A DNA stretch of 46,181 bases, from contig URYW01000006.1 in the NCBI GenBank assembly GCA_900552145.1, positions 1 through 46,181 on the forward strand. Reading direction: 5' to 3'. This DNA is from an uncultured Collinsella sp. Lineage in GTDB: Bacteria; Actinomycetota; Coriobacteriia; Coriobacteriales; Coriobacteriaceae. Of this stretch, positions 34,559-42,634 are shown one piece after another (positions within the stretch are counted from its first letter, which is position 1; every line of letters begins with the position of its first letter). The position numbers were made by a program, and so were the translations under genes. The notes under the pieces were generated by a model that was not told the origin of the DNA, did not search any database, and worked only from the letters and a program-made list of their open reading frames with translations.

Positions 34559-35464
34559 ATGCGGCCCGGTGGCACTCAGATAAAGCGCGGCACCGCGGTG
34601 CGCATGCGACGCCGACTGGGCTTGGCACCGCGGGCGTACGCACTGCTGTCGTGCTCGCTGGTGCTGGTCATAGCTGGCGTTTCTGCCTATGGCATGACCG
34701 TGCCGTCCATGATGCAGGCGCATGCCGCACGCGAGCCGCGCGTTGGGCATGAGGTCAAAAGTGATCTGGGCACCACGACTGGATATGCTTGGGCAAGTGT
34801 GGTCGCGCATATTGTTTTTGGCACCGACGATGCGGATGGCGCCGAGGCCCCGGACAACGAAGTCACGCTTGCCAATGGCAAAACCATCGTGCTCACCAAC
34901 ACCAAGATCATCGATCGGTTGTCCAACAATAGCGTGGCGGCAACGGTGAATAAGGTCGAGCAGCAGAAGGAGCAGGACGCCCGGCAGTCCGGAAAGCCCG
35001 GTAGCTCGGATACTTCTGGCTCCGGCTCGGATTCATCGAGTTCGGGCGGCGGCTCTGGGCCGGGTTCCTCTACCGGAGGGTCTGGAAACGGCGGCTCGCC
35101 GGGCGGCAACACAGACAACGATGCAAACTCCGGTGGTCTTTCCGCTGCTGAAGAAGAGAGCATTCACAGTTGGCTTGTGACCAAGTACAACATGCTCGAC
35201 GGTTATGTTTCTCGTGCCAATGACGTGGTCTCGACCTATAACTCTACGGGAGATCCCAGACCGTGCGACAGCCTGGTCGGGGAGATGTTTGTCATTCGAG
35301 CCGAGTTCGGTCGTCAGACATTCTCGCCCCGGTCAAAGTGGTATCAGCAGTATGCCAATCTGTGGGGCTGTTACACCAACCTATGTCAATGGGTCGGCCA
35401 TTACGGCGATGATGACGTTGCGCTCGGTAATTTCAACAATAACGTGGCGGCGCTTGCCCTATGA
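34559..35464 (+). CDS. Secreted or anchored protein with Ser/Gly linker, first gene of the second kinase module
   Basis: The start is the ATG at 34559 (MRPGGTQ) with TTGGAGGAG upstream; the frame opens earlier, at 34466, but without a site. It has 301 residues. A basic N-terminus (RMRRRLGLAPRA) precedes one hydrophobic helix (about 22-42). The outside part has a short domain (ANGKTIVLTNTKIIDRL), about 40 residues of Ser/Gly/Asp linker, and a C-terminal domain with three Cys (in DPRPCDS and LWGCYTNLC). I do not recognise it. Its stop overlaps the kinase start (ATGA), so it is likely the kinase's partner or substrate. A short hairpin (34519-34536) precedes the ribosome binding site. Confidence 0.7.
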   Translation: MRPGGTQIKRGTAVRMRRRLGLAPRAYALLSCSLVLVIAGVSAYGMTVPSMMQAHAAREPRVGHEVKSDLGTTTGYAWASVVAHIVFGTDDADGAEAPDNEVTLANGKTIVLTNTKIIDRLSNNSVAATVNKVEQQKEQDARQSGKPGSSDTSGSGSDSSSSGGGSGPGSSTGGSGNGGSPGGNTDNDANSGGLSAAEEESIHSWLVTKYNMLDGYVSRANDVVSTYNSTGDPRPCDSLVGEMFVIRAEFGRQTFSPRSKWYQQYANLWGCYTNLCQWVGHYGDDDVALGNFNNNVAALAL

Positions 35465-37305
35465 TGACCGATCTTGCATCCACCACACCACAATCGCTCG
35501 GTCGCGATCCCATGGTCGGCCTGCGCCTGGCGCGTGTCGACGGGTTTGAGCCGGCCATTGCGCTCGGTCAGGACGAACTGCCTGCCTATCTGCGTCGTTT
35601 TACGATGCTGTTTGCCGACGATGCCACCATGCGCCGTGGCGGTATCGGCCGCGTGACGCGTGCCGTCAACGCCCAAGGCGAGGCCGTGGCACTCAAGCAG
35701 CTCATCTTGCCGGCGCGCGATGAGTTTGACGACGATACCGCTCATGAGGCGCTGGTCGCCAAGTTCAAGGCGGCGTTTCGCGAGGAATATGAATGCCACC
35801 GCGCCCTTTCGGGCCTCAAGGGCTTTCCCCGCCTCTATGGCTGGGGCGAGGTTGACGGTGTGCCTGCAATTGTCATGGAATGGGTCGAGGGCGAGACGCT
35901 CGCCCGCTTGCGTTCGCGACTCGCCGTGGACGATGCCGGACGTCTGTCGCCGCTCGTGGCGGCGCGTCTGGGTCGCGACCTGTTCGATTTGCTCTGCCGT
36001 ATGAGCCTGGTGGGCGAGGGCTTTGTCCATCGCGATATCTCGCCCGCTAATATTATGGTGCGCACGGCGCGTCTACCGCTTGACCGGCAGCTTGCCGAGG
36101 GCACCTTTGACCTGTGCCTGATCGACTTTGGCTCGTCGCTGGCGCTTGAGCCTGCGTCGGCCGTGGCCGGTACCGGCGGCAAGGCGTCGTTTACGGAGCG
36201 CTATGCCACGCTGCGTCGCGCGACGGTTGCCTATGCCCCGCCCGAGATGCTCACCGACGATATTCCCGACCTGCGCGCTTTGCGTATGTCGCCGGCGATT
36301 GACGTCTATGCCGCGGCAAGCACGGTTTACGAGCTCATTGCCGGCGTCGCGCCATACGAAGCCGCGCCGAGCACTTCGGGTATCTCGGGTTCGCGCAAAA
36401 AGACGCGCGACATCGCGAGCCCCTACCGTCTCAAGATGGACACGCGGCCCGACTATCCCATTGGTGCCCATGCGCCCGGTTGTGATTTGACTCAGCTGCT
36501 TCGTCGTGAGCCCGATGTGGCGCTCGCCGCGGCCGAGCAGGCCCAGCAGCTAGGGCTTGAGCCGGATTCCGAAGAGCTACGCGATGCGCTGGCGTTTGTC
36601 GATGCCCAGCTGTTCGACGTGGTGATGGCCTGTCTGTCCAGCCATCAAAAAGATCGTCCCGAGCCGGCGGCGGTCGAGGCGGCGCTCTCGGCGTTTTGTG
36701 ACCACTATGCGCAAAATGTCGGTCGTTCGCTCCGCGGCGAGCCGCTCACGCCGTGCCCCATGGATGCGTCTGGCCGCGCGGTTCGTCGCGCGCTGATGGT
36801 CGGCGCGACGGTCGTCTGTGGCGTGGTTTGGGCTGTGGTCGTGGTTTCGGCCGCGCTGCTGGCGTCGGGCGCCCGCGTGATGGCGACTTTGGGATCGCTC
36901 GTGTGGTCTGGGTCGCTACCGGGTATTATTGCCGCACTGGCGTTGGCGCTGCCAGGCATAGCCGGCGTTGCCGCGGGGGCACTTGCGCGCGATCGGCGCT
37001 CGGGCTTCCTGCAGGGCGTGCTTGCGCTTTCTGCCTGCGAGGTTCCGGTGCTGGTTGTGGCTGCATGTAGCGTATTTTCCCAACGCGCCGTGATGGGCGG
37101 CCTTGTTGCCGCTCTGGTTGCAACCTATACGCTTACGTGGTTTTTGCTTGCGATGGGCTTTGCCTTTGAACTTCCCGTTTCGGCACCACGACGCACAAAA
37201 GCCCAGATGGCGACTCCGCTTGCCGGTGGAGCCGCAGCTGCCCGTACTTTTGGCGGACCTGTCGAAGTATCGTCCGATTCTATTTCTACGACCAAGGAGG
37301 CCTAG
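35461..37305 (+). CDS. Second Ser/Thr kinase, with C-terminal membrane helices
   Basis: 614 residues. It overlaps the previous gene by 4 bp. Kinase parts: Gly loop RRGGIGRV, K79, HRDISPAN with D192 (Ser replaces the usual Lys), DFG at 222-224 and PPEML. Two family positions differ from PknB-type kinases but the catalytic ones are kept, so activity is likely. The C-terminal part (about 440-585) has five or six helices, then a polar tail. It has no PASTA domain. The next gene is an FHA protein whose ribosome binding site (AAGGAGG) lies inside the last kinase codons, so the two are tightly linked. It is a distinct module from the 19-29 kb operon. Confidence 0.88.
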   Translation: MMTDLASTTPQSLGRDPMVGLRLARVDGFEPAIALGQDELPAYLRRFTMLFADDATMRRGGIGRVTRAVNAQGEAVALKQLILPARDEFDDDTAHEALVAKFKAAFREEYECHRALSGLKGFPRLYGWGEVDGVPAIVMEWVEGETLARLRSRLAVDDAGRLSPLVAARLGRDLFDLLCRMSLVGEGFVHRDISPANIMVRTARLPLDRQLAEGTFDLCLIDFGSSLALEPASAVAGTGGKASFTERYATLRRATVAYAPPEMLTDDIPDLRALRMSPAIDVYAAASTVYELIAGVAPYEAAPSTSGISGSRKKTRDIASPYRLKMDTRPDYPIGAHAPGCDLTQLLRREPDVALAAAEQAQQLGLEPDSEELRDALAFVDAQLFDVVMACLSSHQKDRPEPAAVEAALSAFCDHYAQNVGRSLRGEPLTPCPMDASGRAVRRALMVGATVVCGVVWAVVVVSAALLASGARVMATLGSLVWSGSLPGIIAALALALPGIAGVAAGALARDRRSGFLQGVLALSACEVPVLVVAACSVFSQRAVMGGLVAALVATYTLTWFLLAMGFAFELPVSAPRRTKAQMATPLAGGAAAARTFGGPVEVSSDSISTTKEA

Positions 37306-37308
37306 GTC

Positions 37309-38247
37309 ATGGCATCTCAAGTTGAGCTCACCCCATGCGGGGCCATGTTTGACATCTTTAAGCGCGCGGCGCATCTGAGCCATATCGAGCTGTGCGGCTT
37401 GGTGCTTTCGTCCCGTCCGCTCGCCGACGGCCGCAGCCCGCAGAGCCGAGCCGCCGATCGCTCTTGGGTTTCCCGCTTTATCGTTCGCGCGCCGGTCGGC
37501 ACGCTTCAGCAGCGCTACTTTGCCGAATACGGTACCTCGGCTGCGCGTATTATGTCGCAACTGGCCCTGCGCCAGCGAAATCCCATGGACTCCACGGCTG
37601 TGATCAATATGGTGTGCGGTCCTGCAGGTGAACCGATGGTACGCGCGCTCGAAGAGTGCCACCAGGACACGAATCTCTATCGCAACGCGCTCGATCGCCT
37701 GTCCCAGGCGGCGGAACTCATGCCCGCCGAGCGCGCCGAGGCCGTGTTGGTGCTGTTTGTCGCCGTCGGTTGTTCGGCGGATGTGCGGTCCTCGGTGAAC
37801 TATGCCATCGACTACGCGCACGCGACCTGTGGCGGAGGCACCTCCACGCCGCGTTCGCTTGGCATGTCGATGACCGCAGGCGAGCGCGAACCCGCTCCGG
37901 CGCACCCCTTGGGCTTGCTGCGCATACAAAACAGTTTTGTCGTGAGCGCCCCGCGCTGGATTCAGCCGAGTGAGCAGGGTGTTGAGATTGGCGCGCTGGC
38001 CACTGGTGAGGGCGATATTACCGACGTCGGCGACGATGTCTCGGCCCGCCATGCCCATATCTGGTGCGATGCTCAAAATATCTGGCACGTCGAGGACTTG
38101 TCGTCCACCAACGGAACCGTGGTGGTAAACGGGGCCACGCGCGTCTGCATTCAGGTCGAGCCCGGCCGTTCCGCCCAACTCAATCCCGGCGACGAGCTCA
38201 AGCTCGGCGAATCCACTACCTACGCCATCCTCTTCGGTGCTCTCTAG
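37309..38247 (+). CDS. FHA-domain protein of the second kinase module
   Basis: 312 residues; the ATG at 37309 lies 8 bases after AAGGAGG. Residues 1 to about 190 form an unfamiliar helical domain. The C-terminal FHA part runs from about 205: PRWIQPSEQGVEIG, DVSARHAHIWC and SSTNGTVVVNG carry the phosphothreonine-binding pattern (Ser-x-x-His, then Asn-Gly). It probably reads phosphorylation by the kinase next door. The last ~430 bases, the stop and the following intergenic DNA recur in diverged form at 44556-45089. A hairpin GCCGGCAG/CTGCCGGC (38247-38279) overlaps the stop codon. Confidence 0.88.
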   Translation: MASQVELTPCGAMFDIFKRAAHLSHIELCGLVLSSRPLADGRSPQSRAADRSWVSRFIVRAPVGTLQQRYFAEYGTSAARIMSQLALRQRNPMDSTAVINMVCGPAGEPMVRALEECHQDTNLYRNALDRLSQAAELMPAERAEAVLVLFVAVGCSADVRSSVNYAIDYAHATCGGGTSTPRSLGMSMTAGEREPAPAHPLGLLRIQNSFVVSAPRWIQPSEQGVEIGALATGEGDITDVGDDVSARHAHIWCDAQNIWHVEDLSSTNGTVVVNGATRVCIQVEPGRSAQLNPGDELKLGESTTYAILFGAL

Positions 38248-38354
38248 CCGGCAGATAGGGACGTTTCTTTTCTGCCGGCACTTGGGGACACTCCTCGGCG
38301 CGCCAGAGCCAGTCGCCCGGGGATGGAGGGGCCATTTTGGCCCTTGGCGGTCAG
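37815..38354 (+). repeat. Direct repeat, copy 1 (FHA 3' end plus intergenic DNA)
   Basis: It is homologous to 44556-45089. In the last ~157 coding bases I count about 18 differences by hand. The match continues about 107 bases past the stop and ends near ggcggtcagtc here and ggcagtcac in copy 2. Confidence 0.85.
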
Positions 38355-38547
38355 TCGGGGCGAAACTAGAAGATCTTTCCGATTCGCGGCTGTTCATGCT
38401 TGTAGAGCATCTAAAACAATAGGATGTTATTCTGGAATATGCCGGGTGCGTGAACTTGCCTGTCTTAGCCTTAATAAGGTATAGGGGAGTTTGGCTCAGG
38501 GGTTCCGTCTTGTTCTTCAGCGCAGTATTGTGGGACAGATTTGCTGA
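38248..38547. other. Gene-free stretch at the left edge of the accessory island
   Basis: The first ~107 bases belong to the direct repeat. From about 38355 the sequence turns AT-richer. A short open frame ending LEDLSDSRLFMLVEHLKQ (stop near 38420) could be a protein remnant, but I cannot name it. Confidence 0.4.
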
Positions 38548-39197
38548 GATTGGCGCCTTACACCGCAGAGCGCACGGAAGGCTCTCGATTTGTGTTCTGG
38601 CCCCAGAATACAGGGCCTGATACTTACCAACTGTGGCATGGATGTAACATCTGTAGAAATCAACCCTTTTGTTGTCGACCTTTGTAAGAAAAACACTGCC
38701 ATCAACTCTTTGGATGACGAAACTAGGGTGCTTGAGGGGAGCCTTTACTCCCCTCTGAGAGATGACTCATGTTTTTCGCTTGTCGTTGTGAATCCTCCGT
38801 TACTGCCGATTCCGGATGAGATTCCTTATCCCTTCGTTTGAGATGGAGGACAATCGGGTCTGGATAAAACACTTCGTATTCTTAAGGGTGGCGATACGCA
38901 TTTAGAGAAAAACGGTAAATACTGCTAATAGGGGTGACGACGATGGTGCAGGGGCGACTCGAGATGCTCTCATCAATACGTCGGATACTTGGGAAATCAG
39001 GTCTAGATGCATGTATGATGATGCTGTGTGGCTATTCAATTAATCCGCGTTCCGAATGGGTGCAGGGTATAGCTGCGACATCGTATGCTTTTGACCCGGC
39101 GCGATACTCAGATATTTCTGAGGCGGTTGACGAAGTTTATACGCACTATGCCGCGCAAGGCGTTTCGGAAGTTTGCACATCTACGTTACGGGCTTAG
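38548..39197 (+). pseudogene. Broken class I SAM methyltransferase
   Basis: Several pieces line up with a Rossmann methyltransferase of the HemK/N5 type. They are the SAM-binding strand ALDLCSGPRIQGL, VTSVEINPF, VLEGSLYSPL and the catalytic-loop motif VVVNPPLLPIPDE. The next conserved piece, DGGQSGLDKTLRIL, follows an in-frame TGA at 38839-38841, where family members usually have Gly; GGA to TGA would be one change. A TAA at 38926 and a frame shift precede the C-terminal piece (38934-39197, VQGRLEMLSSIRRILGKSG). An in-frame TGA at 38545 marks the left end. It is clearly decayed, and its former role in the island is unknown. Confidence 0.75.
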
Positions 39198-39321
39198 GTT
39201 TCTTCAAGCGAGCAGGCCGGTTGCGTTATTTCGAGCGATTTTTCTAGTCTAGACGACAAAAGGCAAAGGATTTGATGGGTATAAAACGCGGACGTTTGTG
39301 GGCGGATGCTCAAATCTATTG

Positions 39322-39367
39322 TGGCAATCGGGCGGTTGAAAAAGATATTTCAACCGCCCGATTGCCA
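39322..39367. repeat. Perfect 19-bp hairpin upstream of the ABC transporter
   Basis: The arms at 39322-39340 and 39349-39367 are exact complements with an 8-nt loop (aaagatat). There is no following T-run. It may end the methyltransferase transcript or mark an old junction. Confidence 0.65.
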
Positions 39368-39512
39368 GGTTCGTCGGAGGAGATGTCCGATTCCGACTCT
39401 CTTGTAGGAAGAGCTTGAGATCGTATTGGCCCAAGGCAATCTTAAAGCAGTCTCATTGGCAAATCTTCGCTCCTGTTGTGTTGAGGTGTAAGGTATCAGT
39501 GATTGATGTTTT

Positions 39513-41162
39513 GTGGCGGGTAGATTGGGGCCTTCCTTGATTCGATGCGTTCTCTCGAGGTTCATCAGAGCAAAAGGGGCTTTCGTCTTCATTGCTATCA
39601 CGGTGATTGGAACCGCTCTCTCCTATGCCATGCCATACGTGAACGGGAAATTCTTAGATTTTCTTCTCGGTAACCGCAGCGAAAGAGACGCCGTACTCTT
39701 CGCGCTCCTGGTTGCGTCAATAGGAGTTTTCTCCACCCTCTTTACTTATTTTGCAGGAACACTTTCCATTCGCATAACCACGAGACTTTCCTTTGATCTT
39801 CTCAGGGAGGCCGTCTTGCGTTTTGAAAGAGACGATTACTTGGTGAGTCGGACCATCGATCCAGCCTATACAACGCAACGGATTATTTCCGACTCCAGCG
39901 TGGTCTCATCCTTCGTTTTGGCGAATTTTATCAGTGCGCCGCTGTCCATTGTAGCCATTCCCATCGTATTGCTTATCATATGGTCAATTGATTCAACTCT
40001 CGCGGTGTTTTCCATCATTCTCCTCATCGTGTATTTCTGTGTAATTGCTGGGTCGAGGAAACTTTTGTATAGGGTCACGTATGAGAAGAAAGAGGCGGAC
40101 AGCGCCTTTTACGCCGCAATTGCATCGCAGCTTAATCAGATTCTCAACATTCAACTGACATCTTCGTACGGCAAGAGCGAACAAGCGCTCGACGCTGGGT
40201 TTAAGAGCTATTTTCCCAAAGTTTTGCGCTCCGGAAAGCTATCATATTCTCTGACATCGCTCGATGGTCTTTTCGCAGCGTTGTTTCAAGCGGTGATACT
40301 TGTTGTTTCCGGAGTACGAATCATTAACGGAACTATGTCAATAGGCGAGTACACTATCATCGGTACATACTTCGCGGTTCTCTTTAAGACTTTGAAAAGT
40401 ATGATGTCATTGTTCAAATCCTATCAAGATGCCAAAGCATCATGGGATAGGACGGCTATCGCGACGAGAGAAAAGGAGAGATCGGGGTGGAATCGGACCG
40501 ATTTAGCTAAACTCGATGAAATAAATGACATTTCGGTATCTGATTTGGAATTCTCGGTTGCCCTTCCAGACGGATCTGTCCGAGAGGTCCTCGGCGGGTT
40601 TTCTTTCAAGTTTTCCGGTCCTGGTACATATTGCATAGTTGGGGAAAACGGAAGAGGCAAGACGTCACTTCTTTACTTGATGCTCGGGCTATACTCATCG
40701 AAAGGCAAAGTAAAATACAACGGCGTGCCAATCGAAGAATGCGACTTGGATTACATACGTGCGAGAGAGATATCGTGCTGCCCACAGTCGTGCTTCGCGC
40801 CGGACGAAACGGTGAAAGAGCTGTTAGAGTATTTCGACACGCCCTTTTCTTCCTATCACCGGGGTGTAGATGGCCTACTTTCGCTGGAAAACAGCGTGAA
40901 GGAGTTGCTCGGGAAACGTTGCTCCGCGCTTTCGGGCGGTGAGCTGCGCCGAGTGTACTTATGGTCGGCGATTTCACGCAAGTCGTCAGTTTTGGTACTC
41001 GACGAGCCCACGACTGGGTTAGACGCTGTAAGCCGCGCCGAGCTTGCGGCCTATGTTAAGCGCAACAAGCAAAGCCAGCTGATCATCGTTGTCTCTCACG
41101 ATGACGAGATGGTCGGCGCGGTAGAAGGGGTAGTGGATTTAGGCAGCATGTACCAGGGTTAA
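39513..41162 (+). CDS. ABC exporter, membrane and ATPase domains fused
   Basis: 549 residues from a GTG at 39513; no clear Shine-Dalgarno site, and a stop at 39504 limits alternatives to codons just downstream. An N-terminal type IV exporter domain has about six helices (about 20-300). The ATPase follows, with Walker A GENGRGKT (377-384), signature LSGGE (473-477), Walker B LVLDEPTTGLD with D497/E498, and H-loop His529. There is no C39 peptidase domain, so it would not cleave a double-Gly leader. Codons are AT-richer than the flanking core genes. It converges on the RiPP-like cassette, and peptide export or immunity is the likely role by context. Confidence 0.85.
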   Translation: MAGRLGPSLIRCVLSRFIRAKGAFVFIAITVIGTALSYAMPYVNGKFLDFLLGNRSERDAVLFALLVASIGVFSTLFTYFAGTLSIRITTRLSFDLLREAVLRFERDDYLVSRTIDPAYTTQRIISDSSVVSSFVLANFISAPLSIVAIPIVLLIIWSIDSTLAVFSIILLIVYFCVIAGSRKLLYRVTYEKKEADSAFYAAIASQLNQILNIQLTSSYGKSEQALDAGFKSYFPKVLRSGKLSYSLTSLDGLFAALFQAVILVVSGVRIINGTMSIGEYTIIGTYFAVLFKTLKSMMSLFKSYQDAKASWDRTAIATREKERSGWNRTDLAKLDEINDISVSDLEFSVALPDGSVREVLGGFSFKFSGPGTYCIVGENGRGKTSLLYLMLGLYSSKGKVKYNGVPIEECDLDYIRAREISCCPQSCFAPDETVKELLEYFDTPFSSYHRGVDGLLSLENSVKELLGKRCSALSGGELRRVYLWSAISRKSSVLVLDEPTTGLDAVSRAELAAYVKRNKQSQLIIVVSHDDEMVGAVEGVVDLGSMYQG

Positions 41163-41536
41163 TGATGACAAGTGTAGTGCTACCCAACTGGCAGAGATAA
41201 CAAAAAGGCGATGCAGATGCACGTAGCATTCAGGCGGTTCGGACTCGGTGCCTTCACGCCATCGCAACGCTTTCAGATATAGTTCTCGTTCTCTTACTAA
41301 AGGAAACTTTAGTCTACGTCATCTTGTCGAGACAGAGGTGAAGCGAAGTGTTGTCGCGACGTATCTTATTCCAGGTGGCTCAGTATCAGCGTGAGAATCG
41401 CACCAAAGTGTACTTACGATTCTCGTGTCCCACGGACAACATGAGCTGAGCATTGAGGTTCCACCCTTTGCTGCAACTACACGGGGTTGGACGGCAATGA
41501 ATATGCCGGGCCGCATACCACGCGCAGCGGGGGTCC

Positions 41537-41662
41537 ATGTCCCAGTATGTTGCCTACAGCAGCCTCGATGTCCACGCACACATCATCTCTGCCTTCGCGT
41601 TCAATCCATTTGCCGGAGAGTGCGAGGGTTGCCAGGCCGTAGAATTCGAGCCGAACAAATGA
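41537..41662 (+). pseudogene. Truncated IS110-family transposase (N-terminal 41 codons)
   Basis: The frame from the ATG at 41537 reads as the start of an IS110-type DEDD transposase: YSSLDVHAHIISAFAF then NPFAGE. The D of LDVHA fits the first catalytic Asp (family pattern GIDVHK). It stops at 41660-41662, whereas family members are about 300-400 residues, so the rest is lost. This is recognition by pattern, not by alignment. Confidence 0.6.
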
Positions 41663-41757
41663 AATGCGGTATCAGCGCATAGGATTAAACTGACGATTGC
41701 TTTGCACTGAGAATACGCTTGGAAAGCCGCTATGGGTGGCGGCCCGGGTTAAATAGA

Positions 41758-41805
41758 GAAGCCCGTCCGATCACTTTCATGTGGCGAACGGTCGGGCTTC
41801 TTATT
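41758..41805. terminator. Bidirectional hairpin between convergent units
   Basis: GAAGCCCGTCCG (41758-41769) pairs with CGGTCGGGCTTC (41789-41800), one mismatch, then ttatt. Read on the minus strand, the stem is followed by tctattt. It lies about 60 bp after the small membrane peptide gene and could end the cassette transcript. Confidence 0.7.
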
Positions 41806-41865
41806 CCACTTGCCAATGCTCGGCTCATATTGGAAGAAAGCTACGCTAATGTTTGCGTGACACTC

Positions 41866-41973
41866 CTATTTTCTCCGAAGAAAGAGTCGGATAATGAAGA
41901 ATAGAATTAAAAAAGGTGCCAGATATAACGCAAATATAAAGGCTAATCCAACGAGACCTTGCAATAATGGCAT
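41866..41973 (-). CDS. Small membrane peptide, 35 aa
   Basis: The ATG at 41973 follows GGGAGGAGTT, a strong ribosome binding site. The peptide starts MPLLQGLVGLAFIFAL, has one long hydrophobic helix (about residues 3-29) and ends in RLFLRRK, so the C-terminus should face the cytoplasm. It is too short for most gene callers. It is the last member of the cassette, 78 bp after the second Cys-rich peptide. Immunity, export assistance or a maturase anchor are possible roles; none is shown. Confidence 0.7.
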   Translation of the reverse strand: MPLLQGLVGLAFIFALYLAPFLILFFIIRLFLRRK

Positions 41974-42051
41974 AACTCCTCCCAGACACGAGATTTTGGT
42001 ATTTGTTCCCATCTTATTCTGAATTGGACCAAATAGTTCCTAGCCACAAAA

Positions 42052-42231
42052 CTACTCGTCAACTGGATCGCACCAATCTGCTGGCAAAACACAGCTTGAT
42101 TCTTTATCGACATAGCACCAATCCGCAACAGGGCACTCGGCGATGTCGTAAAAATTGCATATATCAACTCCAAGACAACAAGGCTCAACGGGAGGATGTT
42201 CATTTGAACCAACAGGATGGATATGCTTCAT
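42052..42231 (-). CDS. Cys-rich RiPP-like precursor peptide B, 59 aa
   Basis: The ATG at 42231 lies 5 bases after GAGGAG. It begins MKHIHPVGSNEHPPVEP, the same first six residues as peptide A, then carries seven Cys (18, 19, 25, 33, 39, 47, 54). Aligned with A, six Cys correspond (18, 25, 33, 39, 47, 54), and shared spots are LG--DIC, YD-A, a D-aromatic-C pair and C-V. It is acidic and has two ADWC motifs. The start of a short leader and a Cys-rich core, beside a radical SAM/SPASM gene, is the layout of sactipeptide or ranthipeptide precursors. I do not recognise this precursor family; SCIFF peptides have other Cys spacing. Confidence 0.8.
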   Translation of the reverse strand: MKHIHPVGSNEHPPVEPCCLGVDICNFYDIAECPVADWCYVDKESSCVLPADWCDPVDE

Positions 42232-42261
42232 AACAGCTCCTCACCTTAATCCAATTAGAGA

Positions 42262-42465
42262 CTACGTTTGATCAATGCCACAGTGATCTACAACGCAGAT
42301 GCTGCCGCCATCCATGTCATAGTCGCAGTAATCGTATGCACCACAGCCATCTGCTTTATCATAAACAGTACAGATGTCAGTAATGCCCAAGAGGCAGTCA
42401 AAAGACATCGGCTTCACGCCTGCCTCGTCGCCACTTCCTGGATTAATCGGATGAATATGCTTCAC
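42262..42465 (-). CDS. Cys-rich RiPP-like precursor peptide A, 67 aa
   Basis: The GTG at 42465 lies 5 bases after AGGGAGG; the frame is open to 42513 without another site. It begins MKHIHPINPGSGDEAG and has six Cys at 24, 32, 41, 47, 57 and 62. Most Cys follow an acidic residue one or two places back (FDC, DIC, DGC, DYC, DHC). The core from residue 21 has many Asp and is strongly acidic. It lies 30 bp before peptide B and 169 bp after the maturase gene. Paralogy with B is clear from the common start and the ordered Cys/Asp pattern. It is the likely substrate of the radical SAM enzyme. Confidence 0.8.
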   Translation of the reverse strand: MKHIHPINPGSGDEAGVKPMSFDCLLGITDICTVYDKADGCGAYDYCDYDMDGGSICVVDHCGIDQT

Positions 42466-42634
42466 GACTACCTCCCTTTGAGTGCAGAAAAACCTCAATA
42501 TTGTGTATAACAAACCAAGATGTCTAGTTCACCATATTTCTAGAATGGTTTCGGCGAACGTAGCAATAAGCTTCGCAGACGGTAATCAGAAGAACGAACA
42601 CCTCCACAATGGTGACAGCAATGCGCTGAACCGC

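Larger units (their letters stand above)
41163..41865. other. Non-coding stretch between the ABC gene and the small-peptide cassette
   Basis: No intact gene. It contains the IS110-like remnant (41537-41662) and a bidirectional hairpin (41758-41805). The bases before the remnant (about 41250-41536) may be the left end of that element, the part from which IS110 elements make their guide RNA. I see no terminal repeats, which fits IS110 elements, as they often lack them. Confidence 0.45.

Noticed and set aside
39275..39418. 47-codon frame starting MGIKRG, upstream of the ABC gene, with aaagg before the ATG
   Set aside because: The ribosome site is fair, but the 19-bp perfect hairpin lies inside it and there is no family feature. 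The hairpin explains the sequence better.
42268..42510. Plus-strand 80-codon frame opposite the Cys-rich peptides
   Set aside because: No ribosome binding site; the minus-strand frames have strong sites and are paralogous to each other.
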